From contig JAGKQI010000100.1 of assembly GCA_018806915.1 (NCBI GenBank), forward strand, positions 2,170,001 through 2,234,000: DNA of 64,000 nucleotides, written 5' to 3'. Each line of letters starts with the position of its first letter. The first letter of the stretch is position 1. This DNA is from Phytophthora colocasiae. Lineage: Eukaryota > Oomycota > Peronosporomycetes > Peronosporales > Peronosporaceae. Positions 1 through 9,717 of the stretch are shown piece after piece. The translations under genes and the position numbers were made by a program. The notes beneath the pieces were generated by a model. That model ran no database searches. It worked only from the letters and a program-made list of their open reading frames with translations, and was not told the origin of the DNA.

Positions 1-1962
1 GAAGCAAATGGAGAACCCTACTCAGCAGAAGGTCAACCACAACGAAGTGAGCAGAGTATTTCTGAGGAAGACTGGCTGGAAGAAGTGAAACGATATGAAA
101 GAGGAGTACCGGAGGAGCTGGTTGAAGAAGGTTCACTGGCAGACATCCGAGCAGCACGAAGAAGCGCCTTGAAGGCAGCAAAGAGGTTCCGATGGATGAA
201 ACGGGTGCGACGCCTGCAACAGCAAAAGCAAAAGCTGGATCCAGCGAGAGTGCGAGACGGGAAAGCTACCCAGGGCCATACTTTGCATCGGTCGAATCGA
301 CACAAGCAGCGGTACCAATACGAAAAGCAGGGGTGTTATGGAGACGTCAAATTACGTAGCGATGGCGCTGGACGAGAAGTTCGTGTTGCACAGCTACGAA
401 CAGTTGGGAGTGGAGCCCCAAGTTGCCTTCCAACCGCACTGCTAGAACTGACGAGACGACACACTCATGAGGTTCGTCTGGATAGTTGTGCACAGTATAG
501 CGTTGCCGGTGAGGACATGAAGAAGTACGGTCGATGTTTAACAAGGGATGCTCCGGTGGATGTTGTTGAAGGCTTTGGTGGTGGTACTAGTCGCGTTATC
601 GGAGTCTGGAGATTCGTGGGAACGACATTGTACCAACAGCGGATTATCGTGGATGCTCTACTGGTGGAAGGTCAAGGCGATGAATTGCTGATCGGTGAGG
701 ACTGGATGGTGGACAAGGGCGTGAAGATAGATTTTGCGTCCCGAGAGCTTAAATACTTCGACGAACATGGACAGAAGATCATACTGCCGTTTACTTGTCA
801 TGGCGTTTCGAGCCTACAGCAACCACAGCAGCGTCGGAAGATAATGGTACGCTTAGCCAGGACCAGGAAGCTGAATACGGGAACATGCAATGTTGTGACT
901 ATGAGAGTTGATGCTGAAGAAGGAACGACTGGAATATTCCTGCCGAAGCCGACAACCAAGAGACACTTGCTGATAGCACCGACAGTAGACGTAGTGAGGG
1001 ACGGTCAAGTGCGAGTCCAAGTGATGAACGTGGAAGGCAGACGAGAAAAACATCCTGCTCGTGAGGCGTTGGGCACCTGGATACCTGTGACCGATGATAT
1101 GAAACTATTGTCCCTAAATGGCGAGTTGGAGCGGAAACGAGTGGCTCAGTGGGTCTCTACTTTGCGTAAAGAGGATGCCGAGCCGCTAAAAGATGAAGAT
1201 AAGCTGGACATTGGTGAGATGGAACAGAAGGACCGTGATCTGGTCATTGCATTACTTCGGCAGTACTCTGAGATCGTTGAGAAGAAGCCTGGTTGCCCGC
1301 CGAAAGCTAAAATTGGAGTTGAGCACCACATCAACACTGGCGATGCAGCTCCTATCATGATGAGAAGGCGTAGACACGCCGTAGCGGAGAACGAATTAAT
1401 CGATAAGGAGGTGGACGACATGTTGGCACAAGGAGTAATCGAACCTGGAGAAGGAGCTTGGGGATTTCCCGTGGTCATTGTGCGGAAAAAAGACGGCAGC
1501 GTTCGTTTTTGTATTGATTATGGGGCATTGAATTCAGTGACGCTCAAGGACGTGTACCCGTTGCCACGAGTGGATAAAACTTTAGAAGAACTACACGGTT
1601 CCCAGCGTTTTTCGAGTTTGGATTTACACGCAGGATACTGGCAGCTTGGTGTTTTCGGGCCGGATAAGCCGAAGACTGCGTTCACCACAAGGCGTGGACT
1701 ATTCCAGTTCACTCGTATGCCTTTCGGCTTGTGCAATGCACCGAGTACTTTTCAAAGGCTCATGGACTGTGTATTGAGGGGTTTAACATGGGTCTGCTGT
1801 CTAGTGTATCTGGATGACGTGGTGATATTCACGAAGGGATCTGTAGCACAACACGTTGCGGAGTTAGCCGTGGGTTTTGGAGCGTCTGGCAGAAGCTGGG
1901 TTAAGCTTGAAAGTTTCGAAATGCTCATTCGCGACGACACGTATGGAGTACTTGGGGCATGA
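1..1962 (+). pseudogene. pol: Element A Pol part 1: protease and N-terminal two thirds of reverse transcriptase
   Basis: The frame is open from base 1, so the true start is upstream. A basic, Arg/Gln-rich stretch (about 85-300) precedes an aspartic protease whose active-site Asp (codon 481-483) sits in LDSCAQYS, a DSC variant of the usual DSG/DTG. The RT fingers and palm follow, with the RFCIDYGALN and LDLHAGYWQL motifs and the catalytic YLDD box at 1807-1818. The frame then drifts and stops at 1962. The next frame continues the thumb, and the shift maps to a run of three G near 1871, which looks like a one-base insertion. Domain identity is secure; whether the frameshift is biological or a sequencing error is open. 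Confidence 0.85.
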
Positions 1963-3064
1963 CTTGACGCCCGAGGGGATCCAGCCGACGCCGAGATTGA
2001 TTAAGGCGATTGTGGACTTCCCTACGCCAACCGATGACTCGCAAGTTAGGAGATTTGTGGCTCTTGCGGGGTACTACAGGAGATTCGTACCTGAATTTGG
2101 CACCAAGATGGCGCCGTTGACATGTCTGCTGCGAAGAAGTCAAGACTGGATATGGGGACCAGCTCAGGAAGAAGCGTTCGTGTGGGCTAAGGCGTGGCTA
2201 TCACAAAAACCTGTCTTGATCTACCCGGATTACAGCTTGCCGTTCAAACTAACGACGGATGCATCGAAGACGGGATTAGGTGCAGTGCTTTCGCAGTACC
2301 AAGGAAAAGGTGATCAACCGGTTGCCTACGCGTCGAAAGTCAACAGTACGACAGTGGCTAAGTACAGCATTTCCGAACTTGAGTGCTTGGCAGTGGTGTG
2401 GGCATTACGTCTTTTTAGGCCTCATCTCTATGGACGACACTTCACTATCGTTACGGACCATGTTGCCCTTAAATGGCTCATGACGACCAAAGAACCAGCA
2501 GGAAGATTACACAGGTGGGCTCTCACGTTACAAGAATACGACTTTGACATTGTTTACCGCCCTGGAAGAGAGAATTCAGTTGCAGATGCACTGTCCCGAG
2601 GACCACCAGAAGCGGAACAAAAAGAGGAAGAAGCCGCAGACGAGCTGGAGATAGCGGTGGATAGGGAAGCTGCGGAGTTGATTCGAGCCTCGATATTGCG
2701 AGTAGAAGCAGCTGAGCTAGGCGTGGTGCAGTTTACGGACGACGACATTAAGGAAGAGCAGCGGAAGTCAATCATGGTGCAGAAGTTGAGAGTCAAAGGC
2801 TTATATCAAGGGCAGCGTGTGTTTGTGGATGACGATGGTCTAGTGAGACTTGAAGTTGCAAACGGAGAGAGCAAAATTGTATTACCTACGGTGTACTGGG
2901 AGTTGGCATTTAAGGAAGCGCACGACAGTATCTGGGCAGGGCACCTACGAGGACGTCACACACTGGAACGACTACAAGAGCTGTACTGGTGGCCGCGGAT
3001 GCGTGACTCAGTGATGCAATGGGTCAAGATTGTAGATCAAAGAAAGCACGCCCGAAGACGGTGA
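1877..3064 (+). pseudogene. pol: Element A Pol part 2: RT thumb, RNase H and start of the integrase zinc domain
   Basis: This frame resumes RT where the first breaks off (KVSKCSF, then EYLGHDLTPEG). RNase H follows with its acidic residues: TTDAS (Asp codon 2258-2260), ELECL (Glu codon 2381-2383) and VTDH. Its tail reads NSVADALSRG. The integrase N-terminal zinc domain begins with the HH pair (HDSIWAGH), but the CC half is damaged. Only one Cys is recoverable, and it lies in the next frame, so the HHCC finger cannot form. The frame ends at 3064, overlapping the integrase core frame by 46 bases. Confidence 0.85.
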
Positions 3065-5034
3065 TTCCACCTTTGAGAAGCGTGAAGACTGGAGCTGTAG
3101 GTGATCGTTGGGCTATCGACGTAGCAGGACCGTTGCCCGAGACTGTACATGGAAATCGCTACGTAATTGCTGCCGTAGAATACAATACTCGCTACGCAGT
3201 GGCTACGGCAGTGAAGGACCATACAGCAAAGGACATTGCACGATTTCTCATGGACAAAGTGGTGTTAGTATTTGGTCCAATGAGAGAAGTGATGATGGAT
3301 GGATCTAGGGAGTTCGGGAGCAAGATGACGGCAGAATTGCTAGCGTTGATGCAGACTAAGCAGTCTACTCCCGTACCCTACCGACCGAATCTGCTAGGCC
3401 TCGTTGAACGCTTTCATAGAACTTGGAAATACATGATCAGCTTGTACGTCGATGAAACCCAAGACGACTGGGACGATTTCCTACCGTGCGCATTGTACGC
3501 GTACAATTCAGCGAAGCATGCGACCCACGGATATCAACCAAACGAGCTAATGATGGGCAGGAAGCTTAGGATGCCGTCAGAATTGTTGAGACGCAGTAGA
3601 TTGGAGTATCCGCATCAAACGCTGGACAAGTATCATGCAATCTTGGTGAAGGACCTGCAGCATGCACAGGAATTGGCTGAGGTAGCGCTACAGAAAGAAC
3701 AAGCCAGACAAGCAATCTACTACAACCAAAGGAACGTGCGGCAGAAGAGCGTCTTCCGACCTATGCAGCTTGTGTGGATTTATAGATCAGCTCGGGGACC
3801 GGGAATTACCAAATTTGGGCACCGATGGCGTGGTCCCGCGCAAGTGATCGAAGCGTCTGGATATGACAATTATCTAGTGCGAATGCTAGAGACTGGAGAG
3901 GAATTGGTGACACACTGCTCATTTATGATTAGTTACTATTACCCGACACATTTACTGGAAGCAATGGCGAAGGATATTGCAACGGACTTACGCGAAGAAG
4001 CGGTGGCAGCGGCAGACATTGACCCTGAAGACACCCAGGAAGAGCAATCAGAAATAGCGGCGCAAGCTGTAGATACTAGTGAGGCATCAGCCACTTCAGG
4101 ACCTGACAGTAAGCAGCCGGAGGGACGAGAGCTGAACCAGCAGCCGAGAACTAGCAACGCGAATGAGTGTAGCCACTCCACAACCGTCGCAGCAGAGTCT
4201 CAGTCGCCCCAGCAGAATACTCGGAAGGCAGCAGTCCGAAACCGCAGTGGCGATGAAGAAGCCGACGAATGGCAACCCTGCAGTAAACGTCTTCGTGACT
4301 CAGCAGCCACAGATACCAGAGACAGTGTAGCTGGACGCACAAGATCGAAAATCAGATCCGCACCCTATCCAATTACTGTTCGAGAAGATACCAGTGGTGG
4401 TGGCCAAATACGAACCAGAACTCGTAGATCAACACTCACTTCGACGACCGACAATGCTGAACCTCTCGAAGATGCTGCCACAGATGCGCGGGAGTCTAAT
4501 AACACTGAGAGACTTCAAACGGATGAGCCCGGAGCAGCACAGCAACGACGGCAGTCAGAACTCGAAGAGATGGAGCGAGAGCTTCGTCGAGTCGCTCATG
4601 AAGAAGACGAAGAACCTCACGGATACGTGTTTGTCGGACGAGGACGACGTGGTGTCGATAGTCTTGTATCGAGACAGCCAAGACTCACACGAATCCAGCC
4701 GCACGAAGCAGTAGTGGAGCGCCGCAGGCGGAGATACAGAACACGGACTGGGCGTTATGTTTTGGAATTTGAAGTTGAGCGTGTAGGAGATCGACCGGAC
4801 GGTGGACGGCCCGAGCGATTCTGGATCAACCAAAGTGACTACGAGCAGCTATGGCAACAAGGAAGAATACACACTGAGTTAGCAGACAACGACAGAAGAA
4901 CCAGAGGCAGCAGGCACGAACCTGAAGCAGCAGAACTGGACGGCCAAGGAGCAGAGGAAACACCAACAGATGTAGCAGAGATACCGATCGCCTCACGAAT
5001 CGGGGACGATTCGATGGCCAGGGGAAGAGAGTAA
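3019..5034 (+). pseudogene. pol: Element A Pol part 3: integrase core and long C-terminal tail
   Basis: The integrase core keeps all three catalytic acids: Asp in WAIDVAGP (3118-3120), Asp in MMDGSREF (3298-3300) and Glu in LVERFHR (3406-3408). The second Asp and the Glu are 35 residues apart, as expected for DD35E. A GPY/F-like module follows (HRWRGPAQVIEASGYDNYLV). The remaining 350 residues are acidic, Gln/Glu/Arg-rich and low in complexity, ending with a short conserved-looking stretch (TGRYVLEFEVERV, RFWINQ). I see no chromodomain. The frame is uninterrupted for 671 codons. Confidence 0.85.
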
Positions 5035-5432
5035 GCAGAGTGGTTTTTCGCTGGACTTGCAGATAGAAAGAGGACCAGGATGGCGATAACAGAGACCAAG
5101 TACAGATGACGAAGACGAGAAGGAAGACAAGATGACACCCGTGGGTCGGAGTAAGGGCCGGGTATGTGACCCATATCCAGACCTGTGACCGTTGACAGAA
5201 GATCGCGACCGTGAAGAGTCGCTGGGGGTTTCAATGGGTGATCCGGTGGAAAACGACGAAGAAGACCAGTAGCCGTGCATGCATAGGAGTTAGCAGTAGC
5301 TAGCGGTTCAGTTGAAGATTAGCCGTGTAGCCGCGAGGACGCACGGTCAAGAGTTATTACGCCGGTTCGGTGTAGTAACAGCAGTAAAAGAAGCCAACAA
5401 AGACTCTAGTACTAGCAGCAAAGGGAAGGTGG
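5035..5432. other. Element A 3' untranslated region
   Basis: No supported gene. The tract is purine-rich and lies between the pol stop and a possible polypurine tract at about 5417-5430, just before the LTR candidate. Short frames here on the minus strand look like shadows. Confidence 0.4.
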
Positions 5433-5929
5433 TGTACACTGGGTGTGACTGGAAACGGGTATCAGCAGCCCCGTAGGATTCGAGCGCTCGCGGTATTTGA
5501 AGCCCGCCGAGGTATCAGCAGCCCTCTGGAGCGTTAGAATTAGGCAAAGATCCCGGTGGAAGCCCACTACTGTAGCCAGACCGTAGATTTCGTACCTGGA
5601 GCCATTCATTTGTCGATATTAGTGCGTGTTAACAGGGCAAAGGGCACGTAGCTAAGTGGACACCGTCCTCTGATCAAGGACAGGACCATCGGTGGCACGG
5701 TCGTGACGGAACAGAGCTGCTAGTAAAAGAGATTTGCTTACTACTGCACTGATCGTAGCGCCATACTAACACAAATTAAACAGCCAAACACGTGCAATAC
5801 AAACTCCTAGCTGGTCGGTAGCGAGCCACAATATGCGAGATATATGCTACACACTTGAGCTCACTACAGCCCTGACCGACATTATACGTCGGCTGGTTGT
5901 CGGTAGCTCCTAAACCTACTCCTATTACA
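5433..5929 (+). repeat. Candidate 3' LTR of element A
   Basis: A purine-rich run (AAAGGGAAGG) is followed by TGTACACTGG at 5433, and a plausible CA end (CCTATTACA) lies at 5929, giving about 497 bp. The ends start TG and finish CA but are not perfect inverted repeats. No second copy exists in the window to confirm the boundaries, so this is inferred from position only. Confidence 0.3.
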
Positions 5930-6090
5930 GCTAATTGGTCAAAACAACGGGCTTACAGCCTCCTCATTCGCTAAAAGTAAATTGCGATGTGTGATTGGCC
6001 CAATGGCCGCATACTGAAATCAAGCCACAATATTCGTATGTCGGCAACTTGACGATATTCATCCTTAGCGCATTCAACGTTGACTAATCT
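5930..6090. other. Short spacer, nothing recognised
   Basis: AT-richer sequence between element A and the mariner-like element. It contains a GCATTCAACGTTGACT motif at 6070 that resembles the adjacent terminal inverted repeat, possibly a decayed second copy of the repeat end. Confidence 0.3.
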
Positions 6091-6700
6091 GCATTCAAAG
6101 TTGGCAGTTTTACGGCGCGTACGACATGTCTTCGAAGCGGATCGCGGCGTTCACGAAGTCTCGCGCGTGCAGCTCCATCATCACCCCAAGCTGCTGGGTA
6201 ATCTTCGGCATGAAGACATGGGCAGCGCGCTCTAGAAGCCGCATCCTCGCTTCGGTCATCGAAATTAAGCTGCCGGTTAACGTCCGCGCCGTCGGCGCCT
6301 GCGTCATCTCGGGGCGCATTAGCGCAAGATAGATAGTCTTTGATGCGCGATTTCAGCACACTGAAGCTGTTCTCGATGGGATTGCACATTGGACTGTATG
6401 GTAGACGTCGAGAGGGTCACATTGAAGTCCGTCCGGATGAGTTCCTGTAGCGTCCGCAACGTATACGAGCAGCACTCATCGAGATAGCCTTTCAAAGCTT
6501 CCTTGATCTCGGGTGTAACTTTGACGTTCCGTGCGCCACCACGATCCAAGTCCTTCAGACGACCATGGCTCACCAGGTACGCATCCGTAGAGCGCTTGAA
6601 CTCGTTTAGACGAGCGACTTCACGCCACTTTATGGTACGCCTCGAGGACACGGCGCCGTTCGTCGGGGGCCTTCTTCTTGAGAGTAGCTTGAGAGGGCAT
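6084..6700 (-). pseudogene. Tc1/mariner (IS630 superfamily) transposase, internally deleted and frameshifted
   Basis: A plausible ATG lies at 6700 on the minus strand, with a basic N terminus (LKKKAPDERRRVLEAYHKVA). A frameshift near 6625 follows, then a helix-turn-helix-like region (KWREVARLNEF, then VTPEIKEALKGYLDE and LRTLQELIRTDFNVTLSTSTI). The next recognisable motif, after a second frame change near 6400, is NPIENSFSVLKSRIKDYL. This is the NPIE(N)xxxLK block around the last acidic residue of the DDE domain. At least 150 residues, including the first two catalytic Asp, are missing between them. It cannot encode an active transposase. Confidence 0.75.
6091..6110 (+). repeat. Left terminal inverted repeat of mariner-like element
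   Basis: GCATTCAAAGTTGGCAGTTT matches the reverse complement of 6922-6941 at all but one base. Confidence 0.75.
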
Positions 6701-6921
6701 CTGCGTTGTTGGAGATAAATTGGGGAATGAAGACACTGCTCCACTGCGATTGAAGAGCGGCGCCTCCAACCAATTTTCGCGCGCGCGAAAATCTGAGTGC
6801 CGGGGAGGATGCATCAACACACGTCGGATTCTCGCCAACTTGGATGCAGATGAGTCCACTTTGAATGCGCTAAGGGAGTGGGCCACTCAATTTTGGGTAC
6901 ATTTTGGGTACCCCAAAATAA

Positions 6922-6941
6922 AAGCTGCCAACTTTGAATGC
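6922..6941 (-). repeat. Right terminal inverted repeat of mariner-like element
   Basis: AAGCTGCCAACTTTGAATGC; its reverse complement pairs with 6091-6110 with one mismatch. Confidence 0.75.
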
Positions 6942-7389
6942 CGTTTTACTTAAGATTGGACGGGCAAAGGTGAGTGTCACACACTATTATGTACCCACAT
7001 AAATGTATCCACGTGTGTCACACACCAACGAGAAACATTCGTGTAACATCCCCGTTACACTCTCCCCCACCAAGATTCCGGATACCGTATCCGGAAAGTG
7101 TAAACACACGACGCGATTATCGGCCGATGGCCACGGGACCTTGCCTTGCGCGGACGGCGCTGTCTCTCGTGCGTGTTACACGCCTCCGTACGCGATGCCA
7201 CTTGGTACACACTTGGGCCCAATGCTTACCAAGCATAGGAGCCTACTGGCACGAGTCAAGGGGCTCTACGGGCATGGAAAGAAGGCCACAGGTGGCGTAT
7301 CTATGATACTACTGGATCAGTGATCCACAGGGCAAGCCTTCCAAGCTACCAACGGTTCCACGAACCACACAGCAGTGGGGCCCACTCGC
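6942..7389 (-). repeat. Remnant of a family-C-like LTR and adjoining sequence
   Basis: CGTGTAACATCCCCGTTACA followed by CTCTCCCCCACCAAGATTC parallels the LTR end and PPT side of family C (CGTGTAACCCCGTTACA then CCATCCCCCCGTTAAGATTC near 34915-34950). It shares the family habit of dense short hairpins, for example GTGTAAC/GTTACAC and TCCGGATAC/GTATCCGGA near 7050-7100. No coding region can be supported; the two overlapping plus-strand frames of about 106-110 codons have no recognisable features. Confidence 0.45.
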
Positions 7390-7648
7390 GCTCGCAACTC
7401 TAGCCGTACGTTTCCCATGAAGTTCACATGTATTATCCAATAGATCCGTTCGCTTGTTGCTAACTCGATCCATGGTCTTCTTGTTCACATATGCATAGAT
7501 GTATGTACATTGAACGCTCGTCTCGTACCGGATTCAAACCCGGCGAGCGTTCTAGTTTAACATCTTCTCGGCAGCTTCTGGAAGCATGTGCTTACTTGGA
7601 TCGAACCACTGCCGGATGAGGTTGTAGAACTCCTCCATTTGGCACCTA
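7390..7648 (-). pseudogene. Element B gag/pol junction fragment (copy 1)
   Basis: About 260 bases nearly identical to the gag end and pol start seen at 8265-8520 and 27953-28205. It includes the Gag C terminus (EAAEKMLN then TAG) and the frameshift hairpin. It breaks off at both sides: at the left at GCTCGCAACTCTAG, the same point as copy 2, and at the right within the codons for the last zinc knuckle. It is a dispersed duplicate, not a gene. Confidence 0.8.
7512..7561 (-). promoter_or_regulatory. -1 ribosomal frameshift signal, copy 1
   Basis: On the minus strand: slippery heptamer G TTA AAC (7555-7561), the gag stop TAG (7552-7554), then a stem with arms 7544-7552 and 7512-7520 (GAACGCTCG/CGAGCGTTC) enclosing a second CCGGGT/ATCCGG stem. 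Confidence 0.65.
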
Positions 7649-8261
7649 CGGAGCGTTCCGAGAACCCGATCTCCCTTCACTACTGAAGCTCAGGTGTCCA
7701 CCATGGTGCCCACGGGAAGGCTGCATTTTCGAGAAGCCAAATAGTTGTCTGCATTTGTGACGTAAACCCCTGGCCTCATTGTAGCTTCCTAATCCCTTAA
7801 TCTCTCAATATCATTCCACGTAATCACACTTCTTCTCATCATCTCATTGTTCATAACCTCGTATCCTCCAGGTTACCGTTATCGAAGTTGAACTGTGGAG
7901 CATTACTTTACGAATTCAACCAGAGTGCACGAGCACGAGCCCGTTTTCAGGCGATGCAGGCTGGAGACGATCACCCCAGAGTCTAATAACTCTGAAAACA
8001 CATCTGGAAGTCTGATATCTGAAGGATTTCAGACATTGACTTTTAGAGTGTGGTATTCTGAGTGCGTGTTTTCAGAAGACCTATTTCTGAAATTCGTGCG
8101 TTTGGATATGTGATCGACCACGACTGTGTGAATGTGAATATGGAAGTGAGTTTGTGGAGAATTAAGGAGACGCAACTGGATGACTTGGACGCTATTGAGC
8201 CTGCTCGGATGCAATGGGCCACGGTGAATGTGGACGAAGAGTAGCTCCAGTACGTGATGCT
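7649..8261. other. Unidentified insert between two gag/pol junction copies
   Basis: About 610 bases without similarity to any other part of the window. A plus-strand frame of about 60 codons (8062-8244) ends ARMQWATVNVDEE, with no motif I recognise. The base composition is AT-richer than the neighbours. It could be a host gene scrap or part of an unrecognised element. Confidence 0.3.
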
Positions 8262-8424
8262 TTGCTCGCAACTCTAGCCGTACGTTTCCCATGAAGTTCA
8301 CATGTATTATCCAATAGATCCGTTCGCTTGTTGCTAACTCGATCCATGGCCTTCTTGTTCACATATGCATAGATGTATAACATTGAACGCTCGTCTCGTA
8401 CCGGATTCAAACCCGGCGAGCGTT
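8262..8424 (-). pseudogene. pol: Element B pol N terminus, truncated (copy 2)
   Basis: Downstream of the frameshift signal the pol frame reads NPVRDERS, then YIYAYVNKKAMD and LDNTCELHGKRTARVAS, as in the longer copy near 28094. It is cut at 8262, before the protease, and joins unrelated sequence. The break lies at the same base as in copy 1, which suggests the truncated form was itself duplicated. Confidence 0.75.
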
Positions 8425-8434
8425 CTAGTTTAAC
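8385..8434 (-). promoter_or_regulatory. -1 ribosomal frameshift signal, copy 2
   Basis: Slippery G TTA AAC at 8428-8434, TAG at 8425-8427, stem arms 8417-8425 and 8385-8393. The sequence of heptamer, stop and both stems is the same as in the other two copies. Confidence 0.7.
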
Positions 8435-9397
8435 ATCTTCTCGGCAGCTTCTGGAAGCATGTGCTTACTTGGATCGAACCACTGCCGGATGAGGTTGTAG
8501 AACTCCTCCATTTGGCACTTGCCGTGATCGTGAAGTTCTCCGCAGCCGCGACATACGATGAAGCAGCGATCCGACGGATGACCCTTCTTGCCGCATTTCT
8601 GGCAGGTGAGACGCTTCCAACAGCCAAGATCCGAATGTTTCCTGGATCCGCAGTGCGGGCGGCGCTGTCCTTCGTTGGAGAAGCGTGGTCGGCGATCCGG
8701 TGGCGTTGGATCCGGGCTGGCTTGGGTTGGATCCGGATCCTTCTTAGGATCAGAAGTTCCCGTCTTGTTCTCCGTTGATCCGGCTGTCGTCGAGGTAATC
8801 GGTCGCTCACTCGAGGCTGCTACGTATGCTCTGCGGAGCTCACCATCGGATCCGGAGTCCTCGGAGTCGGATCCCTCAGATTCTACCATTTGCATGGAAC
8901 GGATCGCACGCGTCGGACCGGTTGGCTGCGGGGCTGTCGTGGTCTTCGGCCGGAACTTGCTGGATCCTGACGACGGCTTCTTCTGTCTGGATCTCGCGCG
9001 ATCTCGGGCCCGCAGTACGTCTTCAAGTTGATCCGCGTCCGCAAGTCGGAGTAATGTCAGTTGGTCTGCCAGATCTGCATCCCCAAGCGTCTCGATAAAG
9101 TGTTCGACGTGCTCGCGGCGAGCTTTGGCATCTCCATCCTTGATCATTACTCTCGCACGAAGACCTGCTACGTTCAAACGGTACAAGTATTCCAGTGGCG
9201 ACTCATCGGATCTTTTACGAGCGTGGTAGTATTGCCACGCTACTGAGACTCCAAGGCCACAGTACTGCGTCTGGAAGGCTTTTAGCAGATCACTCCACTT
9301 CAGCCTTGTAGATCGACTGAGCTGTCTGTACCAGTTTCACGCTGGACCAGTGAGGAGATCTCCAAAGGTAAGGCACTTTTCTTCATCCAATGCTTGT
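8425..9397 (-). pseudogene. gag: Element B Gag, 5'-truncated (copy 2)
   Basis: An open frame at 8425-9186 extends the Gag capsid region (YRLNVAGLRARVMIKDGD, HFIETLGDADLADQLTLLR), then a Ser/Asp/Pro-rich linker and three zinc knuckles. These are HCGSRKHSDLGC (its first Cys replaced by Arg or Pro in this copy), CQKCGKKGHPSDRC (good CCHC) and CRGCGELHDHGKC (irregular). Upstream, to about 9397, the matching Gag sequence continues out of frame and then stops matching the longer copy at 29069. This nucleocapsid arrangement points to RNA binding and packaging. It ends KMLN-stop at the frameshift signal. Confidence 0.8.
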
Positions 9398-9717
9398 ACA
9401 ACACGCTTCTGACGCAACTCGAAACTGTTGTGGAACCTGGGGTAACACGATGACTTGATTTCGGGTGGTGTGGAAATTTCAACCTAGAGCCAATCTGGAA
9501 TCACGCTTTTACTTCGAGTGTGGAGAACGGGAAGCGTCCTCATTCCTGGATCCGCCAGCCAATGGAAATATGCAAGCTCATCAGTACGATTCTTGGCGTC
9601 ACAGGGCAACCATTTTGCTCACGACTACATGACAAGAGTAGGTCTTGTCATGTAGTCGTGAGCGCGTGACAGTAGCCACAGTACAACGGTGCCTCGTCAT
9701 ATTCTTGTAATCAATCT
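9398..9717. other. Unassigned flank, includes 5' flank of the F LTR
   Basis: No gene recognised. The last 28 bases (9690-9717, TGCCTCG plus 21 bases) recur next to every F LTR in the 43-64 kb array, so this stretch holds what seems to be the original neighbourhood of an F insertion. Confidence 0.4.
9617..9663. repeat. Perfect 21-bp inverted repeat (hairpin)
   Basis: Arms 9617-9637 and 9643-9663 are exact reverse complements (GCTCACGACTACATGACAAG then A), separated by GTAGG. It lies about 55 bases before the F LTR. It may be a tiny fold-back insertion or small-RNA source; function unknown. Confidence 0.8.

Larger units (their letters stand above)
1..5929 (+). mobile_element. Ty3/gypsy retrotransposon A, 5' end outside window
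   Basis: The order protease, reverse transcriptase, RNase H, integrase on one strand is the Ty3/gypsy arrangement. Gag and the 5' LTR lie before base 1, because the first frame is already open at the window edge. Two frameshifts, near 1872 and near 3030, split Pol into three frames, so the copy is inactive or contains sequencing errors. The 3' boundary is tentative (see the LTR candidate at 5433-5929). Confidence 0.8.
6091..6941 (-). mobile_element. Deleted Tc1/mariner-like DNA transposon
   Basis: An 851-bp unit bounded by near-perfect 20-bp inverted repeats (6091-6110 and 6922-6941). Inside is a minus-strand transposase that goes straight from the DNA-binding region to the last DDE motif. 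The middle of the catalytic domain is absent, as in non-autonomous internal-deletion derivatives. A clean TA target duplication was not found at the chosen ends, so the outer boundary may be a few bases off. Confidence 0.7.

Noticed and set aside
7003..7323. Two overlapping plus-strand frames of 106-110 codons as a host gene
   Set aside because: No motif, no support from repeats elsewhere, and the stretch resembles a family C remnant by its LTR-like start and hairpins.
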